9,513 nt of DNA, from contig JAUVGT010000184.1 in assembly GCA_030593645.1 (NCBI GenBank), forward strand, positions 1-9,513, given 5' to 3'. Position 1 is the first letter of the stretch; each line of letters opens with the position of its first letter. The notes under the pieces were generated by a model, which worked only from the letters and a program-made list of their open reading frames with translations, had not been told where the DNA came from and ran no database searches. The position numbers were made by a program, and so were the translations under genes. This stretch comes from Deltaproteobacteria bacterium (GTDB lineage Bacteria; Desulfobacterota; Desulfobacteria; Desulfobacterales; JAUVGT01). Below, piece by piece: positions 1-6,576 of this stretch.

Positions 1-1279
1 GGGTCTTCCTGCCGCCGGCAATGGACCTGTCAATACTGATCATTTTCTCCCATGTATTCATCGCGCTTTTCAGCTGGTTGTTTTTATATTCTGTCATGCC
101 GCTGTTAAACAATGATCTTGCCTGCTTCATATCCTTGCTGAGCTGTATCGCGCGCGGTTTTAACTGACTGATTGATTTTGAAGCTGCGTTCAATTTACTG
201 ACTGCGGGATCAATTTTCCCATCCGAATACAGGTTGACCGCCTGGTTTATCATTGACCTTTCCCTTGCCCTGGCAAGTTCTGCTCTTGTTCGCGGTCTGT
301 ATCGTTTTTTTGATGATCCCGCGAGTTTTGACGCGTCGTTTGCCAAAGTGATTTCTGTAATGGCTTTCATAAAGTAGAAACTCTCTTCAGGAATTTTTGA
401 AAGTATGTTGATCCCCTTTTTAAATTTCTTTTCATTAATCAGAGAGAGTCCCATATCGAGGAGTTCACGGTTCTTCAGCTCATTTTCAGCTTTTTCCAAT
501 TTCCCGAATGCTTCTTCATGTTCCGGTTCAATTTCAAGAAGCTGCCTGAATTTGGAGATCGCATTTTCCCACTTAAGATCTCCCATGTTCTCATCGGCAT
601 TTTTTAATAGAAAAACAACCGCCTGATTTGCCATTTTCTCTTCAATAGTAGGAGGCGATCCGAGACTGCTTGCTTTGCTCTGTTCCGTTCTTTTGGCCTG
701 ATTTTTCCTTTCCTCCATAACAACACTGACAATATAAGCTGTGAAAACAAGAAGGGCACAGGCGATCACCAATCTCTTGTTCTTTCTTAAAATATTCTGG
801 ATTCTGATCAGGATCAGGTAGCCCTTGTTCTTCTCTTCAGAATGGGTTTGCGGTATGATGAGTTCCCTGGCGTCCAGTGTACGTGTATCCAACAGGGATT
901 TTAACGGCTTCTGTACGGTGCCTGAATAAATTGCTCCGGGATCAATTTTTTCCCCCTCAATCTCCTCAAGCATTTTTTCAATATCGGATTCTTTTATTTC
1001 CATTTCAATATTTGTGTTCCCGATCTGAATTTCGTCACTCTGGACCAACTCGACTTCCTTTTCAATCTCTTTTCCGTTGACAAACACGGGTGAGTCTTTG
1101 TCCAATGATTTGATAATAAAAAACCGTTCCTTGAAATAAAGCTTCGCGTGTTTACCGGCTGCCCTTGTATCACTCAGGGCAATATCACAGTTTTCATCCC
1201 TGCCGATAAAATATACTTTAGATTCAAGTTGAAAATCCCTTGCTTCCTGTCTTGGTTCTTTTATAATTAATTTCAGCAT
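1..1279 (-). CDS. FHA domain - membrane segment - TPR-like protein (3' end beyond the left edge)
   Basis: Open reading frame of 426 codons from an ATG at 1279 to the window edge with no stop, so the C-terminus is missing. Residues about 20-95 are a forkhead-associated (FHA) fold: an IGRDENCDIAL block, then GKHA, then VFVNG. A basic linker leads to one hydrophobic segment at about 170-187, so the N-terminus is probably cytoplasmic and the rest periplasmic. From about 217 on it is helical and TPR-like, for example the stretch around 234-270 with KWENAISKFRQLLEIEPEH and a similar motif near the edge (SGMTEYKNNQLKSAMNTWEK). The FHA site is degenerate: the Ser normally preceding xxHA is Ala, and the STNG loop reads KDSP, so phosphothreonine binding is doubtful. 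It starts 72 bp after the preceding FHA gene, with a weak ribosome site (GTGGGA). Probably an accessory protein of the Tad machine; the exact role is unknown. Confidence 0.85.
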   Translation of the reverse strand, partial: MLKLIIKEPRQEARDFQLESKVYFIGRDENCDIALSDTRAAGKHAKLYFKERFFIIKSLDKDSPVFVNGKEIEKEVELVQSDEIQIGNTNIEMEIKESDIEKMLEEIEGEKIDPGAIYSGTVQKPLKSLLDTRTLDARELIIPQTHSEEKNKGYLILIRIQNILRKNKRLVIACALLVFTAYIVSVVMEERKNQAKRTEQSKASSLGSPPTIEEKMANQAVVFLLKNADENMGDLKWENAISKFRQLLEIEPEHEEAFGKLEKAENELKNRELLDMGLSLINEKKFKKGINILSKIPEESFYFMKAITEITLANDASKLAGSSKKRYRPRTRAELARARERSMINQAVNLYSDGKIDPAVSKLNAASKSISQLKPRAIQLSKDMKQARSLFNSGMTEYKNNQLKSAMNTWEKMISIDRSIAGGRKT

Positions 1280-1351
1280 ATTATATCCCACTTATACTGT
1301 TAAGAGTTCCTGGCCGGAATACCTGCCGGTACCATCACCATATTATAATAT

Positions 1352-2596
1352 TTATTTCCTTCTTTCCGTTAATTTTTTTAAATTCGCTTTTGCGTCAATA
1401 TGTCTTAAATCTTTTTTATCCGGAATCAGGCGCAGCATTTCTTTCAATATTACCTCCGCCCTTATTTTGTTACCCAGTTTCATCGACTTTGCATAAGCAA
1501 ATTTTAAATCTTTATATCTTGACTCCAGTTCTTTCAGGGCTTTGAACAGCTGCTTTTCCGCTTTGGTTAAAAATTCAGGTCTGGGTCTGCATTCCTCACT
1601 AAAAGAAACCGCTTCCTTATAATACTGGCACGCCAGATAAATATTAATATCACTCACTGTTTTTTCATGAAACAGCTCCTCACCCAAACTGAAAAGCCGT
1701 TTTCCTTCTTTCGCATCACATGTTTCCGGCTGCAGGAATTCAATATATAGATTTTTAACCACCCAGCGTTCCTTTCCCGGCGGATTTTTTGTATTGTCAA
1801 ACACCATGGTGTTTTCACCATTTTTGATGAGGTGTTTAAACGGAAGGTGAAGCACCGCGCCTTTGACCCACTTTCCAGAAGCCAGGGGAGCATTGGCGAT
1901 TTTGGTTCCGTTTAAAATTATACTGACTTCGCCGTCAGAATCAATTCCCCCGATGTCGTAAACAAGGTCGATTCTTTCTGATTTAGCTGTAAATTTAAAA
2001 ACAGCCTTATCAGGACGTGTCAGTATGGTTTTTGTATAACCATACGAACCTTTGGCAGGCAGAACAACCGGTTGTTCAGATAGATCCTTGGGACCGGTAA
2101 TCATTTCCGGCTCATCAAAAATCTTCCAGGCAAACAAAATTCCAAAAAAAAGAATAAATAGAGTCAAAATGATTCGAAACGGTTTTCGTTTAAAAAGAGA
2201 AATCTTTTCGCCGGTTTCAACTTTTGTTCCCGGTATTGACCCGTAATCCTCTTTTGCGTCCCGGTCCGCTGAATCGGTTTCCGCGTCCTTTAACTCCAGG
2301 TATTCCAGGACAACTTTACCCAGGCTGAATTCATCCCTGTGTTCAAGACGGATCTTTTCATCATCCTGGAGGGTTTCCCCATCATAGTACGTCCCGTTTG
2401 TACTCCGAAGGTCCTGGAGGTACACCTTGCCTCTTTCCGCCGTGATCCTGGCATGCTTCCCGGAAATCGACCTGTCATTCAGAACAAGATCATTTTCGGC
2501 GGCGGTCCGGCCAATACTGACGATTGTCTGGTCAAATGAATAGGTCTCTCCAACACTCGGGCCTTTTACGATGACGATTGAAAATCTAGCAGACAT
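1352..2596 (-). CDS. FHA domain - membrane segment - beta-sandwich-like - helical protein
   Basis: 414 residues. Residues 1-103 are a canonical FHA domain with the phosphothreonine-binding residues visible: GR at 29-30, SGKHAR at 45-50 and STNGT at 65-69. An acidic linker (104-130) and a basic stretch precede one transmembrane segment at about 140-158, placing FHA in the cytoplasm and the rest in the periplasm. Residues about 180-290 are predicted beta-rich, with a jelly-roll-like pattern (VSIILNGTKIA, LHLPFKHLIKNGENTMVF, then ERWVVKNLYIEFL). Residues about 295-410 are alpha-helical and TPR-like. A GGGAG ribosome site lies 11 nt before the ATG, and the gene starts 8 bp after the DUF192 gene. 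It is likely a membrane-spanning regulator or scaffold that reads a phosphorylated cytoplasmic partner. FHA and topology are seen; the jelly-roll assignment is inferred from pattern only. Confidence 0.88.
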   Translation of the reverse strand: MSARFSIVIVKGPSVGETYSFDQTIVSIGRTAAENDLVLNDRSISGKHARITAERGKVYLQDLRSTNGTYYDGETLQDDEKIRLEHRDEFSLGKVVLEYLELKDAETDSADRDAKEDYGSIPGTKVETGEKISLFKRKPFRIILTLFILFFGILFAWKIFDEPEMITGPKDLSEQPVVLPAKGSYGYTKTILTRPDKAVFKFTAKSERIDLVYDIGGIDSDGEVSIILNGTKIANAPLASGKWVKGAVLHLPFKHLIKNGENTMVFDNTKNPPGKERWVVKNLYIEFLQPETCDAKEGKRLFSLGEELFHEKTVSDINIYLACQYYKEAVSFSEECRPRPEFLTKAEKQLFKALKELESRYKDLKFAYAKSMKLGNKIRAEVILKEMLRLIPDKKDLRHIDAKANLKKLTERRK

Positions 2597-2604
2597 AATA
2601 TTGT

Positions 2605-2970
2605 TTACTCCCTTCCTGTGTGTTTAAAGGAAATTTTATCTCCCGTGTTACAGCGGTTATCATTAAGTGTACCGGCTGTAAGTTCCAGCACACCGGCGGT
2701 TCTAAAAGGTCCAAAAGTCATTCGAAACGGCATCAGTTTCGAGGCTTTTTTTATAATCCGGTTGTTTTTGTCAATAAATACCACGTCGATCGGAAATCGC
2801 ATAAAAAATGTATGAATCGATCGGCAGTTTGGGATATACAGCCCCTCTCCCTTGTTCAATGTTTTTTTCCCTAAAAGCCCCCGTGCTCTTTGAAAAAATG
2901 TTTTGGCTTCCCTGATCTGATCTCCCAACTCCTGATGACTTGTCTGGTTGATCACTGAAATGACAGCCAT
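2605..2970 (-). CDS. DUF192 family protein
   Basis: 121 residues from the ATG at 2970. The family pattern is clear: RARGLLGK at 28-35, then a CRSIHTFFMRFPIDVVFID core at 49-67 and AGVLELTAG at 92-100. These match DUF192 (PF02643), small beta-rich proteins of unknown biochemical function, about 110-150 residues long. No signal peptide is visible, whereas some family members are exported. The start is chosen because GAAGGG (2976-2981) lies 5 nt upstream. An in-frame GTG at 2973 would leave only 2 nt of spacing. The ATG shares its A with the TGA of tadC (TGATG), so translation is probably coupled to tadC. Family assignment is confident; a role in the pilus is inferred only from position. Confidence 0.9.
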   Translation of the reverse strand: MAVISVINQTSHQELGDQIREAKTFFQRARGLLGKKTLNKGEGLYIPNCRSIHTFFMRFPIDVVFIDKNNRIIKKASKLMPFRMTFGPFRTAGVLELTAGTLNDNRCNTGDKISFKHTGRE

Positions 2971-3836
2971 CACATCCCTTCAGCCATAAATTTTAGCATC
3001 ACCGGCACCAGGATAATGATAAACACGGCCGGAAAAATAAATAAAATCAAAGGGAAAAGCATCTTTACCGGCGATTCCTGGGCCAGTTTTTCAGCTTTTT
3101 GAAACCGTTCCCTGCGGCGTATATCAGATTGTATCCGAAGCACGTCGCCCAAAGGGGTTCCCATCTTGTCCGCCTGAATCAGGGCGCTTGTAAAAGATCT
3201 GATTTCATAGAGATCCGTACGATCCGCGAGACCTCCCAGCGCGTCCCTTAGTGAAACACCCAGGCGCAGATCCTGGAGAAATTTTTCAAATTCATCACGC
3301 AGCGGCCCGGTATGCCCTGATTTAACCACCCGGTCCATGGCAATGATGAAGGTCAACCCCGCTTCCACGGCAAGTGTGAGCAAATCCATATGAAAGGGCA
3401 GAGAATGCGAAAGGGCCAGTTTTCTCTTGTTGATCATATCGTACAGCCACAGGTCCGGAAGAAAATAGGCCAGCAATCCAAAGACAATGATTGCCCCGGG
3501 ATGTATATTCACTCCCGAAACTAAAAAAACTCCGAAAACCGCTCCTCCGATGGCAGCGATCTGTTTGACTGCTAAAAACTCCACCTGCACAAAATGATAG
3601 GGATTACCGGATATCACCAGCCGGCGTTTATATTTCCGGTCCAGCTTTTCAATATTAAGTTTTTCATTAAACCCGGCAAAAAACTCGATCAGGGGACGCA
3701 TGATTCTGATTAAGATTGTCTGATACTTGTCTCCCCGGTAATAGAACTTTTTCGTTCTCTCCGGCTCCAGCAGGTACACTCCGATGATTAATAACGTTAC
3801 GGCCGCACCGCTTGTAATATAAATTAAAATCGCCAT
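2970..3836 (-). CDS. tadC: Tad pilus inner-membrane platform protein TadC
   Basis: 288 residues, the usual TadC size. A hydrophobic N-terminal segment (4-23) and a pair at about 92-127 precede a cytoplasmic T2SSF (GspF/PilC-type) domain at about 145-255, with PFHMDLLTLAVEAGLTFIIAM at its start and a GVSLRDALGGLADR stretch. The C-terminus ends in a strong membrane segment (257-282). TadC pairs with TadB as the inner-membrane platform on which the CpaF ATPase assembles Flp pilins. The ATG at 3836 follows the tadB stop by 3 bp. Its ribosome site AAGGA (3845-3849) lies in the last codons of tadB, so the two are translated together. The stop overlaps the DUF192 start. TadC rather than TadB is assigned from gene order and the longer N-terminal region. 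Confidence 0.95.
   Translation of the reverse strand: MAILIYITSGAAVTLLIIGVYLLEPERTKKFYYRGDKYQTILIRIMRPLIEFFAGFNEKLNIEKLDRKYKRRLVISGNPYHFVQVEFLAVKQIAAIGGAVFGVFLVSGVNIHPGAIIVFGLLAYFLPDLWLYDMINKRKLALSHSLPFHMDLLTLAVEAGLTFIIAMDRVVKSGHTGPLRDEFEKFLQDLRLGVSLRDALGGLADRTDLYEIRSFTSALIQADKMGTPLGDVLRIQSDIRRRERFQKAEKLAQESPVKMLFPLILFIFPAVFIIILVPVMLKFMAEGM
2976..2981 (-). promoter_or_regulatory. DUF192 gene ribosome binding site within tadC
   Basis: GAAGGG lies in the last codons of tadC, 5 nt before the ATG that overlaps the tadC TGA. This favours ATG at 2970 over GTG at 2973 and indicates translational coupling. Confidence 0.65.
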
Positions 3837-3839
3837 AAT

Positions 3840-4700
3840 TTATATCCTTATGGTAGTAATTTTCTTAAGTATGAAAAAACCGGTGATTTGCAGGCCAAGC
3901 ATAATACCGATACTGATAATCCCCCATATATTGGTAAACATGCGTATCATGGCCGGAGGATCCATCAGGTACATGATGACACCCACAACCGTGGGCATGA
4001 GCCCCACAATTAAGCCCTGAAGTTTTCCCTGGGATGTCAGCGCGTCTGTTTTACCTTTAAGCTCGTTACGCTCTCTAAGCACCTCTGCCATTGAATCAAA
4101 GATTTCCGTGAGGTTTCCGCCCATGCTATGGACGATATTAATTGAAGTGACAAGGAGTTTCAGATCTTCCAAAGGTAACCGCCGGGCCAGGTTATCCAAT
4201 GCTTCCTCTATGTTTACACCCAACCGGTTTTCCCTGATTACCAGCCCAAACTCCTGGGAGATGGGAGGCAGCATTTCGTATTCCACGACCTCTATGGCCT
4301 GAACCAGGTTCATCCCTGAACGGAGCGCGTTGGACAGCACCACAAGTCCATCGATCAATTGTGTGTCGAATTTTTTCAGGCGCCGTTTCCTGGCCTGCAG
4401 AATAAAAACTTTAGGGATAAAATACCCGATACCCCCCATAAACAGGCCGATCAAAAAATTTCCGGATATGGCGGTTCCGATTAAGAAAAACAGGAACATG
4501 AGAACAAGATTCACAACAAATATTTTCCGTACATCGTAAAACACGTACATCTCGGTTAGCGTTTTGGACGCCCTGGACATATACTCTTTTTCGAATGCCC
4601 CGTAACCTTCCGTGAAAAACCTGGCAATCATCCAGACAATTAAACTGACCGAGCAAAAAATCAAAAAGTATATGGATAATCTTATAATCGAATCGGTCAT
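3840..4700 (-). CDS. tadB: Tad pilus inner-membrane platform protein TadB
   Basis: 286 residues. Hydrophobic segments lie at about 7-26, 60-78, 80-100, 228-246 and 259-279. A cytoplasmic T2SSF domain spans about 110-225, including FDTQLIDGLVVLSNALRSGM (111-130) and a SMGGNLTEIFDSMAEVLRER stretch near 192-211, both typical of TadB. It forms the membrane platform with TadC and receives the force of the CpaF ATPase. The ATG at 4700 has GAAGGG (4711-4716) 10 nt upstream. The 194-bp gap to cpaF is anomalous for this operon and is occupied by the inserted repeat element described separately; the tadB ribosome site lies just outside that element and is intact. Confidence 0.95.
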   Translation of the reverse strand: MTDSIIRLSIYFLIFCSVSLIVWMIARFFTEGYGAFEKEYMSRASKTLTEMYVFYDVRKIFVVNLVLMFLFFLIGTAISGNFLIGLFMGGIGYFIPKVFILQARKRRLKKFDTQLIDGLVVLSNALRSGMNLVQAIEVVEYEMLPPISQEFGLVIRENRLGVNIEEALDNLARRLPLEDLKLLVTSINIVHSMGGNLTEIFDSMAEVLRERNELKGKTDALTSQGKLQGLIVGLMPTVVGVIMYLMDPPAMIRMFTNIWGIISIGIMLGLQITGFFILKKITTIRI

Positions 4701-4710
4701 CAGTATACGT

Positions 4711-4716
4711 CCCTTC
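4711..4716 (-). promoter_or_regulatory. tadB ribosome binding site
   Basis: GAAGGG on the minus strand, 10 nt before the tadB ATG. The left boundary of the MITE-like element (4720) is 4 bp further upstream, so the insertion left this site intact. The same hexamer precedes the DUF192 start. Confidence 0.65.
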
Positions 4717-4719
4717 TAA

Positions 4720-4756
4720 TAGTGCCCATCCATAAACGGCATCTTTTGGTCCCTGG
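4720..4756 (+). repeat. Left terminal inverted repeat of the MITE-like element
   Basis: Begins with the TA at 4720-4721 followed by GTGCCCATCC. It pairs with the right arm 4861-4897; 17 of the 20 outermost bases on this side would be Watson-Crick or close to it, and mismatches increase inward. Confidence 0.7.
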
Positions 4757-4785
4757 CTTCGTTCTCGTTTTTTTCAGATCCTCGA

Positions 4786-4799
4786 AATAGTTAACTATT
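4786..4799. repeat. 14-bp perfect palindrome inside the MITE-like element
   Basis: AATAGTTAACTATT is a perfect 14-bp palindrome near the centre of the element (centre about 4808). It could be the tip structure of the element or a dimeric regulator site; there is no evidence to choose. Confidence 0.5.
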
Positions 4800-4807
4800 C
4801 CTGTTTA

Positions 4808-4835
4808 CCCTGTAGGTCCTGCAGAGCGTACAGGG
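4808..4835. repeat. Small inverted repeat (CCCTGTA/TACAGGG) at the element centre
   Basis: Seven-base perfect arms, 4808-4814 and 4829-4835, separated by 14 bases that themselves contain CTGCAG. On the operon strand it is not followed by a T run, so it is not a typical intrinsic terminator. It sits at the midpoint of the element and probably forms the apical hairpin. Confidence 0.5.
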
Positions 4836-4860
4836 CGGTCCAAAAAAAGCTCGGGCCTTT

Positions 4861-4897
4861 CCAAGAACAAAAATCTACCATTTCTGGACGGACACTA
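4861..4897 (-). repeat. Right terminal inverted repeat of the MITE-like element
   Basis: Read on the minus strand it starts TAGTGTCCGTCCAGAAATGG and mirrors 4720-4756. Its first three bases (4897-4895) are also the TAG stop codon of cpaF. Confidence 0.7.
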
Positions 4898-6532
4898 ATT
4901 ATGAAAAACTCCCATATCCACATCGATACCACGATTTAGCAGATCGTGAAAAAACTCCGGAATCCACCCTGTGGCGATAAACTTCCCCTTTGTCTTCCCG
5001 GAGGCATCAAACCCTTCCTGCTTAAAATAGAAAATATCCTGCATGATGATTTTGTCATCTTCAATCCCGATCACCTCAGATACGTATGTAATCTTTCTTG
5101 AACCGCATGTCAGCCGAGTCTGCTGGACCACAATATCAATCGCAGAAGCAATCTGCTCCCTGATGGCACGGCTGGGCAGATCCTCGCCCGACATCATGAC
5201 CATGGTTTCAAGACGGGACAGGAGATCACGGGGAGAATTAGCATGGGCAGTGGTTAAAGATCCGTCATGGCCGGTATTCATGGCCTGGAGCATATCCAGC
5301 GTTTCACCGCCCCTGCATTCTCCCACAATAATGCGATCCGGTCTCATCCTCAATGAATTCTTTACCAGGTGACGGATGGTAATCTCGCCCTTGCCTTCGA
5401 TATTGGGCGGACGTGATTCAAGCCTGACCACGTGATCCTGTGAGAGCTGCAGTTCAGCCGCGTCTTCTATGCTGACAATCCGTTCATCATCAGGTATAAA
5501 AGAGCTTAATATATTGAGCGTGGTGGTTTTCCCTGACCCTGTACCTCCGGAAATCACCACATTTTTCCTGTTTTTAACACATATCTTTAAAAAATCGGCA
5601 ATCGCCTGATTCAGTGTTTTAAAATCAACCAGATTCTGTACGACAAACGGGTCCTTTGAAAACTTACGAATGGTAATGCACGGCCCGTTTAAGGCCATGG
5701 GCGGTATCACGGCATTTACCCGGGAACCGTCCTTGAGTCTGGCGTCTACCATGGGGGAACTTTCATCGATACGCCGTCCGATCGGGCTGACAATCCTCGA
5801 AATAATCCCAAGCAGGGCCATATCCGTGCTAAACACTTTGGCAGACAGGCTTACCTTACCGTCTTTCTCAACATAAATCTGATCTTTCCGGTTTACCATA
5901 ACTTCGGTTACCGAGGGGTCCGCCAGGAGATCCTCCAGGGCCCCGAGACCCAGGGCTTCATCCAGGATATCTTTAATCAGGATTTCCTTATCAACCTCCC
6001 AAAGAACTTCAGATTCAGTTTCAATGAGTATACCCCGAACGATTTCATCGCACTGCATGCGAAGTTCTACATCCTTTATTTTTTTTACATCCAAACGCCT
6101 TAAATCGATGATATCCAGCAGGCGGTTATGCAGCAATCCCTTGAGCTCTATGACCCTGGGATCCCTGTAATAGGCCAGTTCCTCTTCAGGTGTAAGCTCA
6201 CCGGTTACTCCTTTTTGGACTTCGACCTCATCAACCGATTCCCTCACCTTGAGGAAATAATCACCGATATGTATAATGTCCTCAGGCTGTACCGGAACCG
6301 ATTTTAAAACCGGAATTTTTCTTTCATTTACAAATGTTCCGTATTTGCTGTTCAAATCCGCGATATAAAAACTATTGGAACGTTTATATACTTCAGCGTG
6401 ATTTTTTGATACACCGGATTGGTCAAGAACCAGATCATTTTCCCGGTCTTTTCCGATCTTAAACACAGACCTTGAAACAGTTTCAATTCTGGCTTTTCCC
6501 CTCAGGTTTTTGTATATCGCAATTGCAATCAT
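4895..6532 (-). CDS. cpaF: FHA-fused Tad pilus assembly ATPase CpaF/TadA
   Basis: 545 residues, longer than an ordinary CpaF (roughly 420-480) because of an N-terminal FHA domain (about 1-97; GKDRENDLVL, VSKNHA at 41-46, NSKYGTFVNE at 61-70). The secretion ATPase follows: an N-terminal helical and linker region at 112-225, then Walker A GGTGSGKT at 329-336, Asp box IVSIEDAAELQL at 352-363, Walker B RPDRIIVGECRGGE at 397-410 and His box GHDGSLTTAHANS at 421-433. All catalytic motifs are intact, so it should be an active hexameric ATPase energising pilin assembly on TadB/TadC. In the FHA domain the usual GR is GK and the STNG Asn is Tyr. It starts 44 bp after cpaC, with only a weak AGG upstream. 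The TAG stop coincides with the end of the MITE-like element, so the native C-terminus may be one residue longer. Confidence 0.97.
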   Translation of the reverse strand: MIAIAIYKNLRGKARIETVSRSVFKIGKDRENDLVLDQSGVSKNHAEVYKRSNSFYIADLNSKYGTFVNERKIPVLKSVPVQPEDIIHIGDYFLKVRESVDEVEVQKGVTGELTPEEELAYYRDPRVIELKGLLHNRLLDIIDLRRLDVKKIKDVELRMQCDEIVRGILIETESEVLWEVDKEILIKDILDEALGLGALEDLLADPSVTEVMVNRKDQIYVEKDGKVSLSAKVFSTDMALLGIISRIVSPIGRRIDESSPMVDARLKDGSRVNAVIPPMALNGPCITIRKFSKDPFVVQNLVDFKTLNQAIADFLKICVKNRKNVVISGGTGSGKTTTLNILSSFIPDDERIVSIEDAAELQLSQDHVVRLESRPPNIEGKGEITIRHLVKNSLRMRPDRIIVGECRGGETLDMLQAMNTGHDGSLTTAHANSPRDLLSRLETMVMMSGEDLPSRAIREQIASAIDIVVQQTRLTCGSRKITYVSEVIGIEDDKIIMQDIFYFKQEGFDASGKTKGKFIATGWIPEFFHDLLNRGIDVDMGVFHN

Positions 6533-6576
6533 AATTTATGCCTGTATGTTTGATCGTGCATGATTTCTTGTTATAT

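Larger units (their letters stand above)
4720..4897. mobile_element. MITE-like non-autonomous element between cpaF and tadB
   Basis: The cpaF-tadB gap is bounded by imperfect terminal inverted repeats. Plus-strand 4720-4756 and the reverse complement of 4897-4861 match at 27 of 37 ungapped positions, starting TAGTGCCCATCCATAAA and TAGTGTCCGTCCAGAAA. A second similar patch includes a T7/A7 run (4768-4774 and 4842-4848). If TA is taken as the duplicated target, the element is 174 bp (4722-4895, GTG...CAC) flanked by TA on each side, as in IS630/Tc1-mariner-type insertions. No transposase is encoded. Excising the element with one TA gives a compact cpaF-tadB junction with cpaF ending one residue later at a TAG. 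The element may instead be a conserved intercistronic RNA structure; no second copy is visible in this window to decide. Confidence 0.7.

Noticed and set aside
405..1080. Plus-strand open frames over the leftmost gene
   Set aside because: They are antisense to a continuous minus-strand frame with FHA and TPR-like content and show no family pattern or ribosome site.
1280..1303. Promoter-like TATAAT with TTAACA upstream of the leftmost FHA gene
   Set aside because: Spacing is only 12 bp and the -10-like box touches the start codon.
1340..1351. ATATTATAATAT palindrome in the 72-bp gap between the two FHA genes
   Set aside because: Pure A/T and short, so expected by chance; no associated structure.
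4808..4835. Intrinsic terminator after cpaF
   Set aside because: The short hairpin is followed by TAAACAGG on the operon strand, not a T run; the T7 run in the element precedes the hairpin.
4811..4880. A 28-codon minus-strand ORF (starts MVDFCSWKGP) inside the cpaF-tadB gap
   Set aside because: No ribosome site, it overlaps the inverted-repeat arm of the element, and its composition follows the repeat, so it is unlikely to be a gene.
6529..6561. Ten-codon minus-strand micro-ORF (MHDQTYRHKL) whose TGA overlaps the cpaF ATG
   Set aside because: It could couple translation to cpaF, which has a weak ribosome site, but it has no ribosome site of its own and its length is within chance.
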